Of a stretch of 64,000 nt of DNA, positions 17,944 to 27,771 are shown one piece after another (within the stretch, counting starts at the first letter, position 1; each line of letters begins with the position of its first letter). A program made the translations under genes and the position numbers. This DNA is from Pseudomonadota bacterium (GTDB lineage: Bacteria; Pseudomonadota; Gammaproteobacteria; Pseudomonadales; Pseudohongiellaceae). The stretch spans positions 152,610 through 216,609 of the forward strand of contig JAQCBT010000004.1 in assembly GCA_027621405.1 (NCBI GenBank), written 5' to 3'. The notes under the pieces were generated by a model. That model saw only the letters and a list, made by a program, of their open reading frames with translations. It was not told where the DNA came from and made no database searches.

Positions 17944-20202
17944 AGAACGCAGCAGGCGATCCACACCGGCATTGTAGAGCGTCAGGTCCACGGCACTGCG
18001 GATCATCTGCGCATCGTCCATCTGCAGCACCTGGTCCAACAGATCCTGCGCCGCTTCCAGGCTAACGCTACGGATAACCGACTTTACCTTCAACAGGTTC
18101 GCGGCGTTCATGGACAGGATGTCGAAGCCCATGGCCATGAGCAACACGGCCGCGCCAGGATCACCGGCCATCTCGCCACAGATACAGACCTGCTTGCCTT
18201 CATCCTGCGCTTCCTGCACCACGTGAAAGAGGGCCTGCAGCACCGCAGGATGGAAGGCGCTGTACAGGTTGGCGACCCGGGGATTGTTGCGGTCTACGGC
18301 CAACAGGTATTGGGTCAGGTCGTTGCTGCCCACGGACACGAAGTCCACCAGCCTGACCAGGGCACGAGTCTGGTAAACGGCGGCGGGTAGCTCGATCATC
18401 ACTCCCACTGGAGGAAAGCGCACATTCATGCCTTCCTGTAACAGCTCCCGGTGGGCACGCTTGATCAACTGCATCGCAGAATTCACTTCGTTCACGTTGC
18501 TGATCATGGGCAACATGATCTGCAGATTCTCCAGGTCAATGCTGGCTCGCATCATGGCGCGAATCTGGGCCATGAAAATTTCCGGGTGGTCCAGGGTAAC
18601 CCGAATGCCACGCCAACCGAGGAAGGGATTTTCTTCCTCGATGGGGAAATAAGACAGCGCCTTGTCCCCGCCCACATCGAGAGTGCGCATGGTGACCATG
18701 GCAGGCGAAAACGCTTCCAGTTGCTCTCGATAAATATTGGTCTGTTCCTGCTCGCTCGGGAAACGTTCACTCAACAGGAAAGGTACCTCGGTACGAAACA
18801 GACCAACGCCTTCGGCACCGTGTTCCAATGACTGGGCCACATCCGTTATCAGGCCGGTGTTTACCCAGAGATGAACGCGATGATTGTCGGTAGTTTCGCA
18901 GGGCAGACTGATGAGTTCCTGCAGTCCCGCTATGAACGCATCCTGTTCCTTGATGGTGGATTGATAGCGTTCCAGCACGGCCTCGGAGGGGTTGCCGATG
19001 AGTTCGCCCTTATAGCCATCGAGAATTACGTCCTTGCCATCCAATTGGCTGATGGGCAGATCCACCGCACCCATAACGGTTGGAATGCCCATGGTGCGGG
19101 CGAGAATCGCGACGTGTGAGTTTCCTGAACCCTTGATTGAGATGATGCCCTTCAGCTTGTCTTTAGGCACCTCCGCCAGCATTGATGGGGTCAGCTCTTC
19201 ACCGAGCAGTATCGTATCGTCGTAATATTCGGTCTCTTCCTGCTCGCCCTCTTGCAGGTAGAACAGCACACGGCTACACAGGTCCTTGATGTCGGCGGAA
19301 CGCTCACTGAGATATTCATCCTGCATCAACTCAAAGCTGCGGACGTGTTCTCTGCCTACTGCGGCAAGCGCACCCTGTGCCCACAGACCGTTCCTGATTC
19401 TTGCTACAACTTCATTACCAAGGGCATCATCGTCCAGCATGTGCAGATAGACGTCGAAGATTTTTCGTTCCTCTTCAGCAACATGGCCCGCCAGTTTCTC
19501 GTGCAGTGAGCGCATGTCGTTCCGTACTTTCTCAAGGCTCTGCCTGAATAGTTCAATCTCGGCCTCCACATCCCTGGCCGGACGCATCGGTACCTGGCGC
19601 AGGTCTGCCTTGGGAAACTTTACGACCACCCTGCCGATTGCCACGCCGGGTGCACCGGAAACGCCGGCAAATACAGTGTCAGAAATCTTGTGGCCTGATG
19701 GGCTTACACCCGCGGCGGCATCGGTCGCCTCGGCAGACGCGATCACACCGGCAAGCTGAGCCGAGAGCGTTATGAGAAAGGCTTCTTCGCTCTCGTCGAA
19801 GCGTCGGCATTCCTTGTTCTGAACGACCAGTACCCCCAACACGACGCGGTGGTGAATAATCGGTACGCCGAGGAAGGCATGGAATTCTTCCTCACCCGTT
19901 TCCTGCAGATAGTGGAAACTGGGGTGGAGGGAAGCATCTTCAAGGTTGATGGGTTCGGCATGTTTTGCTACCAGGCCTACCAGTCCCTCGCCGACTTCCA
20001 GGCTGACGTGGCCTACAGACTCCCGCTTGAGTCCTTCGGATGCCATCAATACATGACTGTTGAGGTCGTTATCGAGGAGGAATACGGAACAGACATGGGT
20101 GTTGAGAGCTTCACGAACACGACGCACGATGATATCCAGCGCATTCTGCAGATCCTGCGCTGAATTTACTTCCTGAACTATTCTACGAAGTTGTTCAATC
20201 AT
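17929..20202 (-). CDS. ptsP: PEP-protein phosphotransferase PtsP (EI-Ntr)
   Basis: The 757-residue first enzyme of the nitrogen PTS takes phosphate from PEP and passes it to NPr. An N-terminal GAF domain (about residues 1-165) is followed by the EI N-terminal region, the phospho-His swivel domain with GSGNSHVAILARTMGIPT, and the PEP-binding barrel with LFRTEVPFLL, GWRGIRVTLD and the active-site Cys in CICGEMAGDP. The sensory GAF domain separates it from the sugar-PTS enzyme I. It lies downstream of rppH, the same neighbourhood as in Pseudomonas and E. coli. Confidence 0.96.
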   Translation of the reverse strand: MIEQLRRIVQEVNSAQDLQNALDIIVRRVREALNTHVCSVFLLDNDLNSHVLMASEGLKRESVGHVSLEVGEGLVGLVAKHAEPINLEDASLHPSFHYLQETGEEEFHAFLGVPIIHHRVVLGVLVVQNKECRRFDESEEAFLITLSAQLAGVIASAEATDAAAGVSPSGHKISDTVFAGVSGAPGVAIGRVVVKFPKADLRQVPMRPARDVEAEIELFRQSLEKVRNDMRSLHEKLAGHVAEEERKIFDVYLHMLDDDALGNEVVARIRNGLWAQGALAAVGREHVRSFELMQDEYLSERSADIKDLCSRVLFYLQEGEQEETEYYDDTILLGEELTPSMLAEVPKDKLKGIISIKGSGNSHVAILARTMGIPTVMGAVDLPISQLDGKDVILDGYKGELIGNPSEAVLERYQSTIKEQDAFIAGLQELISLPCETTDNHRVHLWVNTGLITDVAQSLEHGAEGVGLFRTEVPFLLSERFPSEQEQTNIYREQLEAFSPAMVTMRTLDVGGDKALSYFPIEEENPFLGWRGIRVTLDHPEIFMAQIRAMMRASIDLENLQIMLPMISNVNEVNSAMQLIKRAHRELLQEGMNVRFPPVGVMIELPAAVYQTRALVRLVDFVSVGSNDLTQYLLAVDRNNPRVANLYSAFHPAVLQALFHVVQEAQDEGKQVCICGEMAGDPGAAVLLMAMGFDILSMNAANLLKVKSVIRSVSLEAAQDLLDQVLQMDDAQMIRSAVDLTLYNAGVDRLLRSSRTN

Positions 20203-20385
20203 GCCCTGATAGTCTTATCATGCAGACCAAAACCGATACATAGCAGCAATGTTATGTATTTCTTGCTTGAAGTCTCGGTGATTGGCGGATGAATGAACCA
20301 GTTGCTACTGGTTATTCGCTACTTTTATTCTAATTTACTTCTTTTTATATAATTCTTCCGACGCGTTGCTACGCTTGCTCCTGGT

Positions 20386-20874
20386 CTATCGCGCGTTCAG
20401 GTATTTATTCAGCGGGTCCTGCAACTCTTCCAGAGCACGCCGATAGACATCCCGTTTGAATTCTATGACCTGTTCCAGAGGGTACCAGTAGTTTACCCAG
20501 CGCCAGTCATCAAATTCCGGTTCTCCGGATTTGTCCAACTGGATTTGCTCCTCTGCAGACTCGAGGCTCAACAGGAACCATTTTTGTTTTTGGCCGATAC
20601 ACAGCGGATCCTGTTTGAAACGAATGAAGTTCTTCGGCAAGCGGTAGTGCAACCAGTCATCTGTTCTGTGCAGTATCCTGACATCACTCTCCGAGAGCCC
20701 AACTTCCTCATCCAGTTCCCGGTAGAGAGCCTGTTCAAGAGATTCTTCCTCCTTGATGCCGCCCTGGGGAAACTGCCACGCACTCTGGCCAATACGCTTG
20801 GCCCATAGCAACTGGCCAAGCTTATTGCAGATTACAATTCCCACATTGGGGCGAAAGCCTTCGGCGTCGATCAT
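20386..20874 (-). CDS. rppH: RNA pyrophosphohydrolase RppH
   Basis: The 162-residue Nudix enzyme removes pyrophosphate from mRNA 5' ends, initiating RNase E decay. The start at 20874 ([15 protein letters not shown]) is the family N-terminus; an upstream in-frame start would add 11 residues without homology. The Nudix box is [31 protein letters not shown] and the C-terminal [13 protein letters not shown] segment are typical. It precedes ptsP on the minus strand with a 183-base gap. Confidence 0.95.
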   Translation of the reverse strand: MIDAEGFRPNVGIVICNKLGQLLWAKRIGQSAWQFPQGGIKEEESLEQALYRELDEEVGLSESDVRILHRTDDWLHYRLPKNFIRFKQDPLCIGQKQKWFLLSLESAEEQIQLDKSGEPEFDDWRWVNYWYPLEQVIEFKRDVYRRALEELQDPLNKYLNAR

Positions 20875-21069
20875 TACTGCTTCTCTTCTACCACGGGTCT
20901 TAGACACATGTTCCGGCTTATTGTTTCACACCCTTTCGGCCTCGATCAATGAAAAACTGGCTGATTCACATCAACAAATTCAATAGTTTCAATAGCTTAT
21001 ATCGAGCAGTAAGGCAAGGCCCGGGGTGAAAATCGAGCGAAACATCATCAAAGCCCGGGATGCTGGGGG

Positions 21070-21075
21070 TATAAT
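21070..21075 (+). promoter_or_regulatory. -10 box TATAAT of HAD/imelysin operon
   Basis: A perfect TATAAT lies 35 bases before the HAD start in the divergent rppH-HAD gap, preceded by a G-run. The matching -35 is weak, so only the -10 is claimed. Confidence 0.55.
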
Positions 21076-21109
21076 GGCGATCCGTCCATAACACCAGAAC
21101 CGCTGACCC

Positions 21110-21778
21110 ATGCCTGCAAGACTCGCCCTGTTTGACCTCGACAATACCCTGCTGGCCGGGGATAGCGATCATGCCTGGGGGGAATTCCTCATCGCCGAGA
21201 AACTGGTAGACGGAGAGGCTCATCGCGCACGCAACGATCAGTTCTATGCTGACTATGAGAAGGGCGAGCTTGATATCCACGCCTACGTGAAATTTACCCT
21301 CGATCCCATACTTGCCTGCACGGCCACAGAGCGAAAACGCCTGCACGATAAATTCATGCAGCTCTCGGTTTTACCTATGATGCAGGAGAAGGCGAAGGCG
21401 CTGCTAGGCAAGCATCAGCGACAGGGGGATCGTTGCCTGATCATCACTGCCACCAATGCCTTCATTACCACCCCTATCGCGCACTTCCTCGGAGTCGACA
21501 CATTGCTGGCTACCGAGTTGGAAACCCTCGATGGCAGGCTAACTGGCAAGATTGCCGGCACGCCCTGTTACCAGGAAGGCAAGGTATCGAGGCTACAGGA
21601 ATGGATTGCCGCCCAGGAGACGGGTTTCTCCATGAGCGATGCCTGCTTCTATAGTGACTCCATTAATGATCTGCCGCTGCTGGAACGAGTGGCTGATCCG
21701 GTGGCCGTAGATCCCGACGAACGACTGGCGGAAGTGGCCAGGGAACGAAACTGGCCCTGTATAAGTCTGCGATCATGA
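21110..21778 (+). CDS. HAD-superfamily phosphatase, SerB-like subclass IB
   Basis: The 222-residue hydrolase has nucleophile Asp9 and acid Asp11 in LALFDLDNTLL, the motif II Thr in CLIITATNAF, and the motif III/IV block CFYSDSINDLPLLE. The helical cap after motif I places it in HAD-IB with SerB and related phosphoserine or phosphoester hydrolases. The substrate is not known. The Pseudomonas counterpart is also beside rppH-ptsP. Its end overlaps the imelysin gene by four bases (ATGA). Confidence 0.92.
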   Translation: MPARLALFDLDNTLLAGDSDHAWGEFLIAEKLVDGEAHRARNDQFYADYEKGELDIHAYVKFTLDPILACTATERKRLHDKFMQLSVLPMMQEKAKALLGKHQRQGDRCLIITATNAFITTPIAHFLGVDTLLATELETLDGRLTGKIAGTPCYQEGKVSRLQEWIAAQETGFSMSDACFYSDSINDLPLLERVADPVAVDPDERLAEVARERNWPCISLRS

Positions 21779-23028
21779 AAAGCCGGCTCTTGATTTCATT
21801 CATCCTCCTGCTCAGCCTCGCCGCCTGTGACGACTCCCCTGCGCCACAGGTAGCGACCACCTTAGACGAGGTCATGGTTGAAGAAATTGAACCCCTGGCA
21901 GCGGAATTGGAAATCGCTATCCGGGAGTTGATGGGTGTCTATCTCAACCGCATCGATGTCGATCTGGCCGATGCCAGCAATAATTTCCAGTTATTCAGTG
22001 CGGAGGTTGAGACTTTCCTGCAAGAACCGTCGGAAGAGCGGCTCAATGCCCTGCGCGACTCCTGGCTGGAGGTTCACAACAGTTACGAGGCAACGGCGAT
22101 ACACCGATTCTTCGCCGACGAAGTGCTGGATGAGCAGCAGGCGCTGATCCTGTTCGATTTGCAGTATCAACTGGATCACTGGCCCATCTTGCCAGGTTAT
22201 ATCGACTATGTGGGCGACTATCCAGAGAGTGGCATCGTCAATGACATGACCGTACCCCTGGAAACGGTAGTACTGCGCGAGAAGCATGGTGAGTTTGATA
22301 TAAGCGAAGCCAGTACCGGCTTTCATGTTCTGGAATTCATGTTGTGGGGGGAGAATGGAGACGGTTCCGGATTACGCCCGTACTCGGATTACTTGGCTGC
22401 CACCACGCTGAGCGCACAACAAAGAGCGGACGGTCTGCAATTGTTCGAGCTTTCCCCCAACCGCCGTCGCGATTTCCTGACGCTCAATGCTGCTCTTCTG
22501 GAAGATGATTTTCAGGCCCTGGTTAACGCGTGGTCTGCTAACAGCGTGAATTACCGCGCCAGGATCGACACGACGCGTGCAGAACAGCTACTCATGGATT
22601 TGCTGAACGCCATTACCGGTATGTTCTCCGATGAGTTGATGGTGCGAACACTTTATCCCATGCTCAACGGCGAGTTCGATGAGAGTCTGCCAGCGATTTA
22701 CAGTGACAGTTCTCCGGCCACGGTATCGGCACAACTGGCGGGACTCGAGAACCTGCTGCAGGAGCCGGCGAGAGAGGACGGCGTGAATCTGGATACCGTG
22801 CTGTCTGCCCTGTCTGAAGATTTCGAGGAATTCTTTTACCAGAACTTCGACGCCAGCAAGGAGTGCCTGGTGGTCTTGTATGCCACGGAGCAGGCGCCAC
22901 AGACGGCACAGCAGTCGGCGGACCTGGAGTTCAAGGTTGTGGAATGCATCAATTTACTCACCAACATGATTGACTATCTCGAGCAGATCAAACGTGATCT
23001 CATCCTCAAGTTAGGCGCTATTGCGTAG
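21775..23028 (+). CDS. imelysin-family lipoprotein
   Basis: The 417-residue protein has a lipoprotein signal (hydrophobic segment then LSLAAC, with Cys18-19 region as lipidation site), so it is anchored in the envelope and depends on Lgt. The imelysin/peptidase M75 signature GxHxxE appears as GFHVLEFMLWG near residue 183. Two helical repeats follow. The family is linked to iron acquisition (IrpA, EfeO-type relatives) and often lies near iron transporters; no such genes are here. No proteolytic function is proven for most members. It is co-transcribed with the HAD gene. Confidence 0.85.
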   Translation: MKSRLLISFILLLSLAACDDSPAPQVATTLDEVMVEEIEPLAAELEIAIRELMGVYLNRIDVDLADASNNFQLFSAEVETFLQEPSEERLNALRDSWLEVHNSYEATAIHRFFADEVLDEQQALILFDLQYQLDHWPILPGYIDYVGDYPESGIVNDMTVPLETVVLREKHGEFDISEASTGFHVLEFMLWGENGDGSGLRPYSDYLAATTLSAQQRADGLQLFELSPNRRRDFLTLNAALLEDDFQALVNAWSANSVNYRARIDTTRAEQLLMDLLNAITGMFSDELMVRTLYPMLNGEFDESLPAIYSDSSPATVSAQLAGLENLLQEPAREDGVNLDTVLSALSEDFEEFFYQNFDASKECLVVLYATEQAPQTAQQSADLEFKVVECINLLTNMIDYLEQIKRDLILKLGAIA

Positions 23029-23542
23029 CTTCCTCGATCCTGATCTCGACAATCAGGTCATCTGCCAGTCTTTCCAATTCTTCCTGCAACACATCCAGCG
23101 CCAGATCCCTCGGTACTTTCAAGGTAGCCCGGGTGCGAAACAGCAGGTCGCTGGACATGGGCGCGGGAGAGCATTCGGTATTGAGTTGTTCCACGTTCAC
23201 CGACAGCAGCGCCAGGGCGTGGGAGATCTCGCGCACGATGCCGGGTCGGTCGTTACCGACCAGATTCAGGCGTACGGTACGGGGCGGTTCAGACGACTCC
23301 AGAGTGTTGGCCTGCTCGATGACCAGACGCAAATCGTCCGACAGTTTCTGCAGTTCCGCGACCAGTGCGTTGCTCTGTTCACTTGCCACACTCACCCTAA
23401 GGATACCGGCAAACTTGCCGGCTAGCTGAGACATGCTGCTTTCTTCCCAGTTGCCGCCGTTGTCGGCGATTACCCGGGACAGGGATTCAACCAGTCCAGG
23501 CTTGTCGTCGCCTATTACTGTCAGTACCAGGTTAGTCTGCAT
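23018..23542 (-). CDS. GcvR-like double ACT-domain regulator
   Basis: The 174-residue protein starts at 23542 (MQTNLVLTVIGDDKPGLV); upstream codons in the same frame overlap polB and are not used. It has two ACT domains: residues 1-75 with GDDKPGLVESLSRVIADNGGNWEES and residues about 88-170 with NLVGNDRPGIVREISHALA. GcvR in E. coli binds GcvA and represses glycine cleavage genes when glycine is low. gcvT, gcvH and gcvP lie 26 kb away in this window. A direct regulatory role is inferred. It follows polB and is convergent with the imelysin gene (11-base overlap). Confidence 0.85.
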   Translation of the reverse strand: MQTNLVLTVIGDDKPGLVESLSRVIADNGGNWEESSMSQLAGKFAGILRVSVASEQSNALVAELQKLSDDLRLVIEQANTLESSEPPRTVRLNLVGNDRPGIVREISHALALLSVNVEQLNTECSPAPMSSDLLFRTRATLKVPRDLALDVLQEELERLADDLIVEIRIEEATQ

Positions 23543-23561
23543 AATGCTCCTTTGCTCCTCA

Positions 23562-25955
23562 CTAAAATAATCCGATCTGCCGATCCAGCAACTTGTCCAT
23601 GGAAGTTGCATGGAAGACAAGTATTGAATCGGCTATGGGCGCCAGTTGTTTATCGATATAGAAATCGTAATCGATTGGCGATGTCCGATACTGCCGCGGT
23701 TCCGGCCCCGCCGTGGTCATGATGTATTCAACCCAGCCACCGGAATCATACAGGCTTGGGAGATTCCTTTCCCGCCGAATTTCCTCGGCCTTGCGGGCGG
23801 CCTGCACGTGGGGAGGTACGTTCTTCACGTAGTCTGCCAGCTTGCGGCGCAGGCGTTTGCGTAAGACCAGCTCGGCTTCGTATCGCTTGTCCTGAATATT
23901 CAGTACCAGATCCTTGATGTAGTCCTTGTAGGGCTGTCCCTCGAACACCTTGCGATACAACACCTGCTGGAATTCCCGCGCCAACGGCGACCAGTCACTG
24001 CGCACTGTCTCCAGTCCCTTGAACATCATGCTGCCGTCGGCGAGCATACCGGCGTAGCGTTTCTTGCTGCCGGTATCGGCACCTCGGACTGTGGGCATCA
24101 GGAATTTGGTGAAATGGGTTTCGAATTCCATTTCCAGGAAACTCTCTACTCCGTATTGCGCTTGCAGTGAATCTTTCAACCAGGCATTGATGTCTACCGC
24201 CAGTCTGTTACCGATGGCTTGCGCCGCATCGGTGTTTGATTCTCCCAGCAGCACGAATACTGAATCCGTATCGCCGTAGATTACCTGGTAGCCCTGTTCC
24301 TCGATGAAATCCTTGCTGCGAATAATGATGTCGTGACCGCGACGGGTGATGGAACTCACCAGACGCGAATCGAGAAAGCGACATCCCGAGGTGCCCAGCA
24401 CACCATAGAAAGAATTCATGATGATCTTGATGGCCTGGGACAATACCTTGTTCCTGTCGGCCTTGGCCCTGTCACGCGCCCGCCACAGGGTTTCGATCAG
24501 TTCCGGAAGAATGACCTCATGGCGGGAAAACTTGCCGCCCTCATAGCCGGGGATCGCATTTTCCTCTTCGAGCCCGACAACCAGGGCCAGTGGGTCCACG
24601 TTGAATGTACGAATGATGCTTGGGTACAGACTCTTGAAGTCCAGCACGATCACGTTGTCGTGTATTCCGGGTATCGATTGCATCACATAGCCGCCGGGAC
24701 TGACGTTGCTGGCCTGCAGTTGTTCCAGTGCCGGGGCCACATAGCCGTGCCGATGCAGCCTGGGCAAGTAGAGGAAGTCCAGGGCGGCGACCGAACCACC
24801 ATAGCGATCAAACTCCAGCCCGGTGAGCTTGCTGCGCTCGATAGCAAAGCCCAGCAGATTTTCCTGCGCGAAGATATCCCATACCAGGCGACAGTCTTCC
24901 AGGTTGTAGCGAGCGAGTGCTGGTTTATCCTCCCTGAACAGCATGCTGATTTCCTCACCGCGCTGATCCACGTCATCCACCAGTTTCCCCCGGCCTAACA
25001 AGGCCTGAGCCACATATTCCAGGGAGAAGTTTTCAAACACGTAGGTGGCTGAACGCATCAGTTCGATACCATCGAGTATTACCCGACCGGGAATCAGGGC
25101 GTAGTACCTGTCCTGATTGTCGCGCGCCTGCCGCCAGCTTATGGCCGAACCGTCACGACCTATGTTGAGATCGAGGGCATAACGATCGGCAAAATTCTGC
25201 AGGCAGCGAAAATCGAAGTTCACTATGGTCCAGCCTATCAGCACGTCCGGGTCCAGTTCTCGCATCGCGGCTACGAATGCCACCAGCAATTCTTTCTCAC
25301 CTGCGTAGTAGCGTAGTTCGATGTCCTCGGATTGCAGTAGTTGCTTCGCCGTTGCATCCTCCTCACCAACCATCATCACTCGGGACAATGACTCGGAGTA
25401 GAGAGCGATGGAATAGAGCTGTTGCGCCTGATAGTCGGTCTCGATATCGAGGGAGATGGCTTGCAGTGCGGGGTGAAAATCTCCCGGCCTGAAGCGGCCG
25501 TTCAGCATCAGCTTGTAGCTGCCATTGTTTCCACCTTCATCAACGATCGTGCCATTGAGCCGGGTAGCACCGGTGACGAAGCGTTCCATCAGGAAGCGGT
25601 CGGTGGGCTTGATATCTGCTTCCAGTAAATAAGTCTGCTGCCTGGCCAATCGATCACGGGCTGCGAACAGGGTTCGCTGGCTGCTAAAGTAGATTGCCGA
25701 CACAGGCTCGCCGGAAAAGTTCTTTAATTCTGTTTCAGCGACTCGCCAAGCAGTCAATCCACGCAGGCTAGTCTGCAGCTCAGCCGTATATTTACTCGGC
25801 AGGAAACATACCGCTTCCTGGCGACTGACTCGCACGCACAGCGGCTTGCCCTCAGTCGCTAGCCAGAAGGTGAGTAGAATTCCGGAGGATGTTTCTGCCC
25901 ACTGTCGAGTGAGTATGAATCCCTCGACAGTGGCAGCAGGTTTTTCATCTGACAC
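23562..25955 (-). CDS. polB: DNA polymerase II
   Basis: The 797-residue family B polymerase is the SOS-type repair polymerase of proteobacteria. The 3'-5' exonuclease motifs are SLDIETDYQ (Exo I), WTIVNFDFRCLQNF (Exo II) and RYNLEDCRLVWDI (Exo III). Polymerase motifs are DFKSLYPSIIRTF (A), KIIMNSFYGVLG (B) and YGDTDSVFVLL (C). All catalytic Asp residues are in place, so both activities should work. Length agrees with E. coli PolB (783). No LexA box was recognised in the 86 bases upstream. It sits between the sulfite-oxidase-family gene and the GcvR-like gene. Confidence 0.96.
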   Translation of the reverse strand: MSDEKPAATVEGFILTRQWAETSSGILLTFWLATEGKPLCVRVSRQEAVCFLPSKYTAELQTSLRGLTAWRVAETELKNFSGEPVSAIYFSSQRTLFAARDRLARQQTYLLEADIKPTDRFLMERFVTGATRLNGTIVDEGGNNGSYKLMLNGRFRPGDFHPALQAISLDIETDYQAQQLYSIALYSESLSRVMMVGEEDATAKQLLQSEDIELRYYAGEKELLVAFVAAMRELDPDVLIGWTIVNFDFRCLQNFADRYALDLNIGRDGSAISWRQARDNQDRYYALIPGRVILDGIELMRSATYVFENFSLEYVAQALLGRGKLVDDVDQRGEEISMLFREDKPALARYNLEDCRLVWDIFAQENLLGFAIERSKLTGLEFDRYGGSVAALDFLYLPRLHRHGYVAPALEQLQASNVSPGGYVMQSIPGIHDNVIVLDFKSLYPSIIRTFNVDPLALVVGLEEENAIPGYEGGKFSRHEVILPELIETLWRARDRAKADRNKVLSQAIKIIMNSFYGVLGTSGCRFLDSRLVSSITRRGHDIIIRSKDFIEEQGYQVIYGDTDSVFVLLGESNTDAAQAIGNRLAVDINAWLKDSLQAQYGVESFLEMEFETHFTKFLMPTVRGADTGSKKRYAGMLADGSMMFKGLETVRSDWSPLAREFQQVLYRKVFEGQPYKDYIKDLVLNIQDKRYEAELVLRKRLRRKLADYVKNVPPHVQAARKAEEIRRERNLPSLYDSGGWVEYIMTTAGPEPRQYRTSPIDYDFYIDKQLAPIADSILVFHATSMDKLLDRQIGLF

Positions 25956-26041
25956 GAGCGCTAATCACACTCTGCGCACGGCGCCTTGCGGCAAGTTGAG
26001 ACAGGCTCCGCAGAGCCGAAATTTAACGAGACAGGCAGTTC

Positions 26042-27193
26042 CTAGATACGAACCGTTCTCTGGAACTGACCAAAGTCTTCCCAGTAACTGACCTTCTCGG
26101 GTAATTGATCAGGGGTTGCCTGCACATTACCGTTGATGTCGGTAACCCGGGAAACGAGTCGATGTTCACCCGGCGAAGGATTGTTCCAGTTCAGGCTGAA
26201 CAGCTTCCACGAGTATTGGGTATTGTTTGGATTCATATCCGCTTGCTGCCAGGGTCCGTCATCGATCTTCACTTCGACGCTGCGCAGTGGAGTGCCATCG
26301 TTCAGAACGAAGCCATGAACCCTGTAGTTTCCACCGAGCTCGGTCACACGAGTGATAGCAGACTTGAGGTTCATGGTAGTAACGGAGTTTTCAACCCAGC
26401 GCTCCACACCACCTACTTCCTCGCGTTTCAAGGTCACGTAGTCACGGCCCATGAAACGACCCATGTAACGTGTGTTTTGTACGTGAATCTGGTTGAGCCA
26501 CTTGACGTTGGCAACGCCGTACCAGCCCGGAACTACAAGACGGAGTGGCTTGCCGTGATAGTGTGGCAACGGTTCACCATTCATCTCGAATGCCAGCATG
26601 TTCTCATCTCGCATGGCATCGGGAATGGACAGGGAGCGGGCGAATGCTTTCTCTACTTCGCGGCCCCTGATCTCTTCTGTGGCGATATCTGAACCAAAGA
26701 ACACGATCTCCTTCGCACCATCCTGGATACCGGCGCGCTCGAGAATGCGCTTCAGGGAAACTCCACGCCAGATGGCATTACCAATCAGACCGTGGAACAG
26801 GCGCTGGCTGTTGCCGCCACACTCGAAGCCGACCTGCTGCTCCATGATCTGCTCATTCATCAGATCACGCAGGGAGAATTCCAGCTCATTGTCCACCATG
26901 CCGGTTACCCGAAGCCGCCAGGCATCGTTGTCGATCTCTGGCTGGCCGTAGTGCTGTACCAGGTAAAAGTCGTCGTTGTCCGTCAGGAATTCTGATATCT
27001 GTCGAGTGTCCTGCCAGTGAGTGCTATTGGGTCGCACCGGGTTTACCTGGAATGTATCGGGGACATCTGTGAATGGGACTATGCGCTCTCCCTGGGCCAG
27101 GGTGGGCATAACGAGTCCAGGCACAGTGGCAACACCTGCGGCCAGAATGCCTCCCTTCAAAACCTTGCGTCGACTTGTATCTTCAGGATTCAT
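26042..27193 (-). CDS. sulfite oxidase-family molybdoenzyme (SorA/SoxC-like)
   Basis: The 383-residue protein has a Tat signal (SRRKVLKGG, then a hydrophobic stretch ending near ALAQ-like TLAQG at about residue 35), so it is exported folded to the periplasm. The molybdenum-ligating Cys is Cys125 in VGFECGGNSQ; the family usually has ECSGN. The molybdopterin domain (about 70-260) contains GEPLPHYHGKPLRLVVPGWYG, and the C-terminal dimerisation domain (about 270-380) contains RVTDINGN. It may oxidise sulfite or a related compound. A cytochrome partner (SorB or SoxD) is not adjacent, so the electron acceptor is unknown. Confidence 0.88.
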   Translation of the reverse strand: MNPEDTSRRKVLKGGILAAGVATVPGLVMPTLAQGERIVPFTDVPDTFQVNPVRPNSTHWQDTRQISEFLTDNDDFYLVQHYGQPEIDNDAWRLRVTGMVDNELEFSLRDLMNEQIMEQQVGFECGGNSQRLFHGLIGNAIWRGVSLKRILERAGIQDGAKEIVFFGSDIATEEIRGREVEKAFARSLSIPDAMRDENMLAFEMNGEPLPHYHGKPLRLVVPGWYGVANVKWLNQIHVQNTRYMGRFMGRDYVTLKREEVGGVERWVENSVTTMNLKSAITRVTELGGNYRVHGFVLNDGTPLRSVEVKIDDGPWQQADMNPNNTQYSWKLFSLNWNNPSPGEHRLVSRVTDINGNVQATPDQLPEKVSYWEDFGQFQRTVRI

Positions 27194-27328
27194 GGTCTTC
27201 TCTCTCGCTTCTTTATCTATTCTGTCAGTTAATGGTTCTTGTAGTTAGTAACCGCACCGCGTGGCTTGCGAATCCCAGTACCTTACCACAGTCCTTTCGG
27301 TATTAGGCAGGGCAAGAATGCGCGTAGC

Positions 27329-27577
27329 TCAGGACAGGGAATCGATCTCCTCAGACAGGCGAAAATCCCTGGAAGTAACGATGGACTCCAGTGTCTGAAC
27401 CCGTTTCTCGAGTTTCTCGATAATGGTCCGCAATTCCTCATTCTCAACTTCGAAGTGGGAGCCCTGGCGTTCGTTGAGGAGCCGTAGCTGCTTGGTCTTG
27501 TGGCTCATATAAGTGCTGAAGGCGACAAAGCCAAAGACAATGGCGACTATTAGCACAGGCACTAATTCTTCGGTCAT
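27329..27577 (-). CDS. small membrane-anchored coiled-coil protein, PspB-like layout
   Basis: The 82-residue protein has one N-terminal transmembrane helix (about residues 5-22) and a coiled coil (about 45-70) ending KLEKRVQTLESIVTSRDF. The layout and the QTLESI sequence recall phage shock protein B, but no pspA or pspC is nearby, so this is only a resemblance. It may be a small membrane adaptor. It is on the minus strand 135 bases upstream of the sulfite-oxidase-family gene. Confidence 0.65.
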   Translation of the reverse strand: MTEELVPVLIVAIVFGFVAFSTYMSHKTKQLRLLNERQGSHFEVENEELRTIIEKLEKRVQTLESIVTSRDFRLSEEIDSLS

Positions 27578-27771
27578 GGGCTACCTCTGGCCGTTTATTG
27601 CTGCCGGACTAGCGAATAGCGACGCCCGGTTGAAGCTGCTATTGTGAACCCTATGGACGCCGTATGTCACCGGTATCTACCAATTATGTCTATTATTCGT
27701 GCACGCGCCGGTTGGCAAATCCGCCCTCGCAAGTATTTTTGTGCGCCAGCAACTGATACGGAATCCGCAAG

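Noticed and set aside
27329..27577. Calling the coiled-coil protein PspB
   Set aside because: Layout and a short end motif agree, but no psp genes are near and the length and tail differ; kept as resemblance only.
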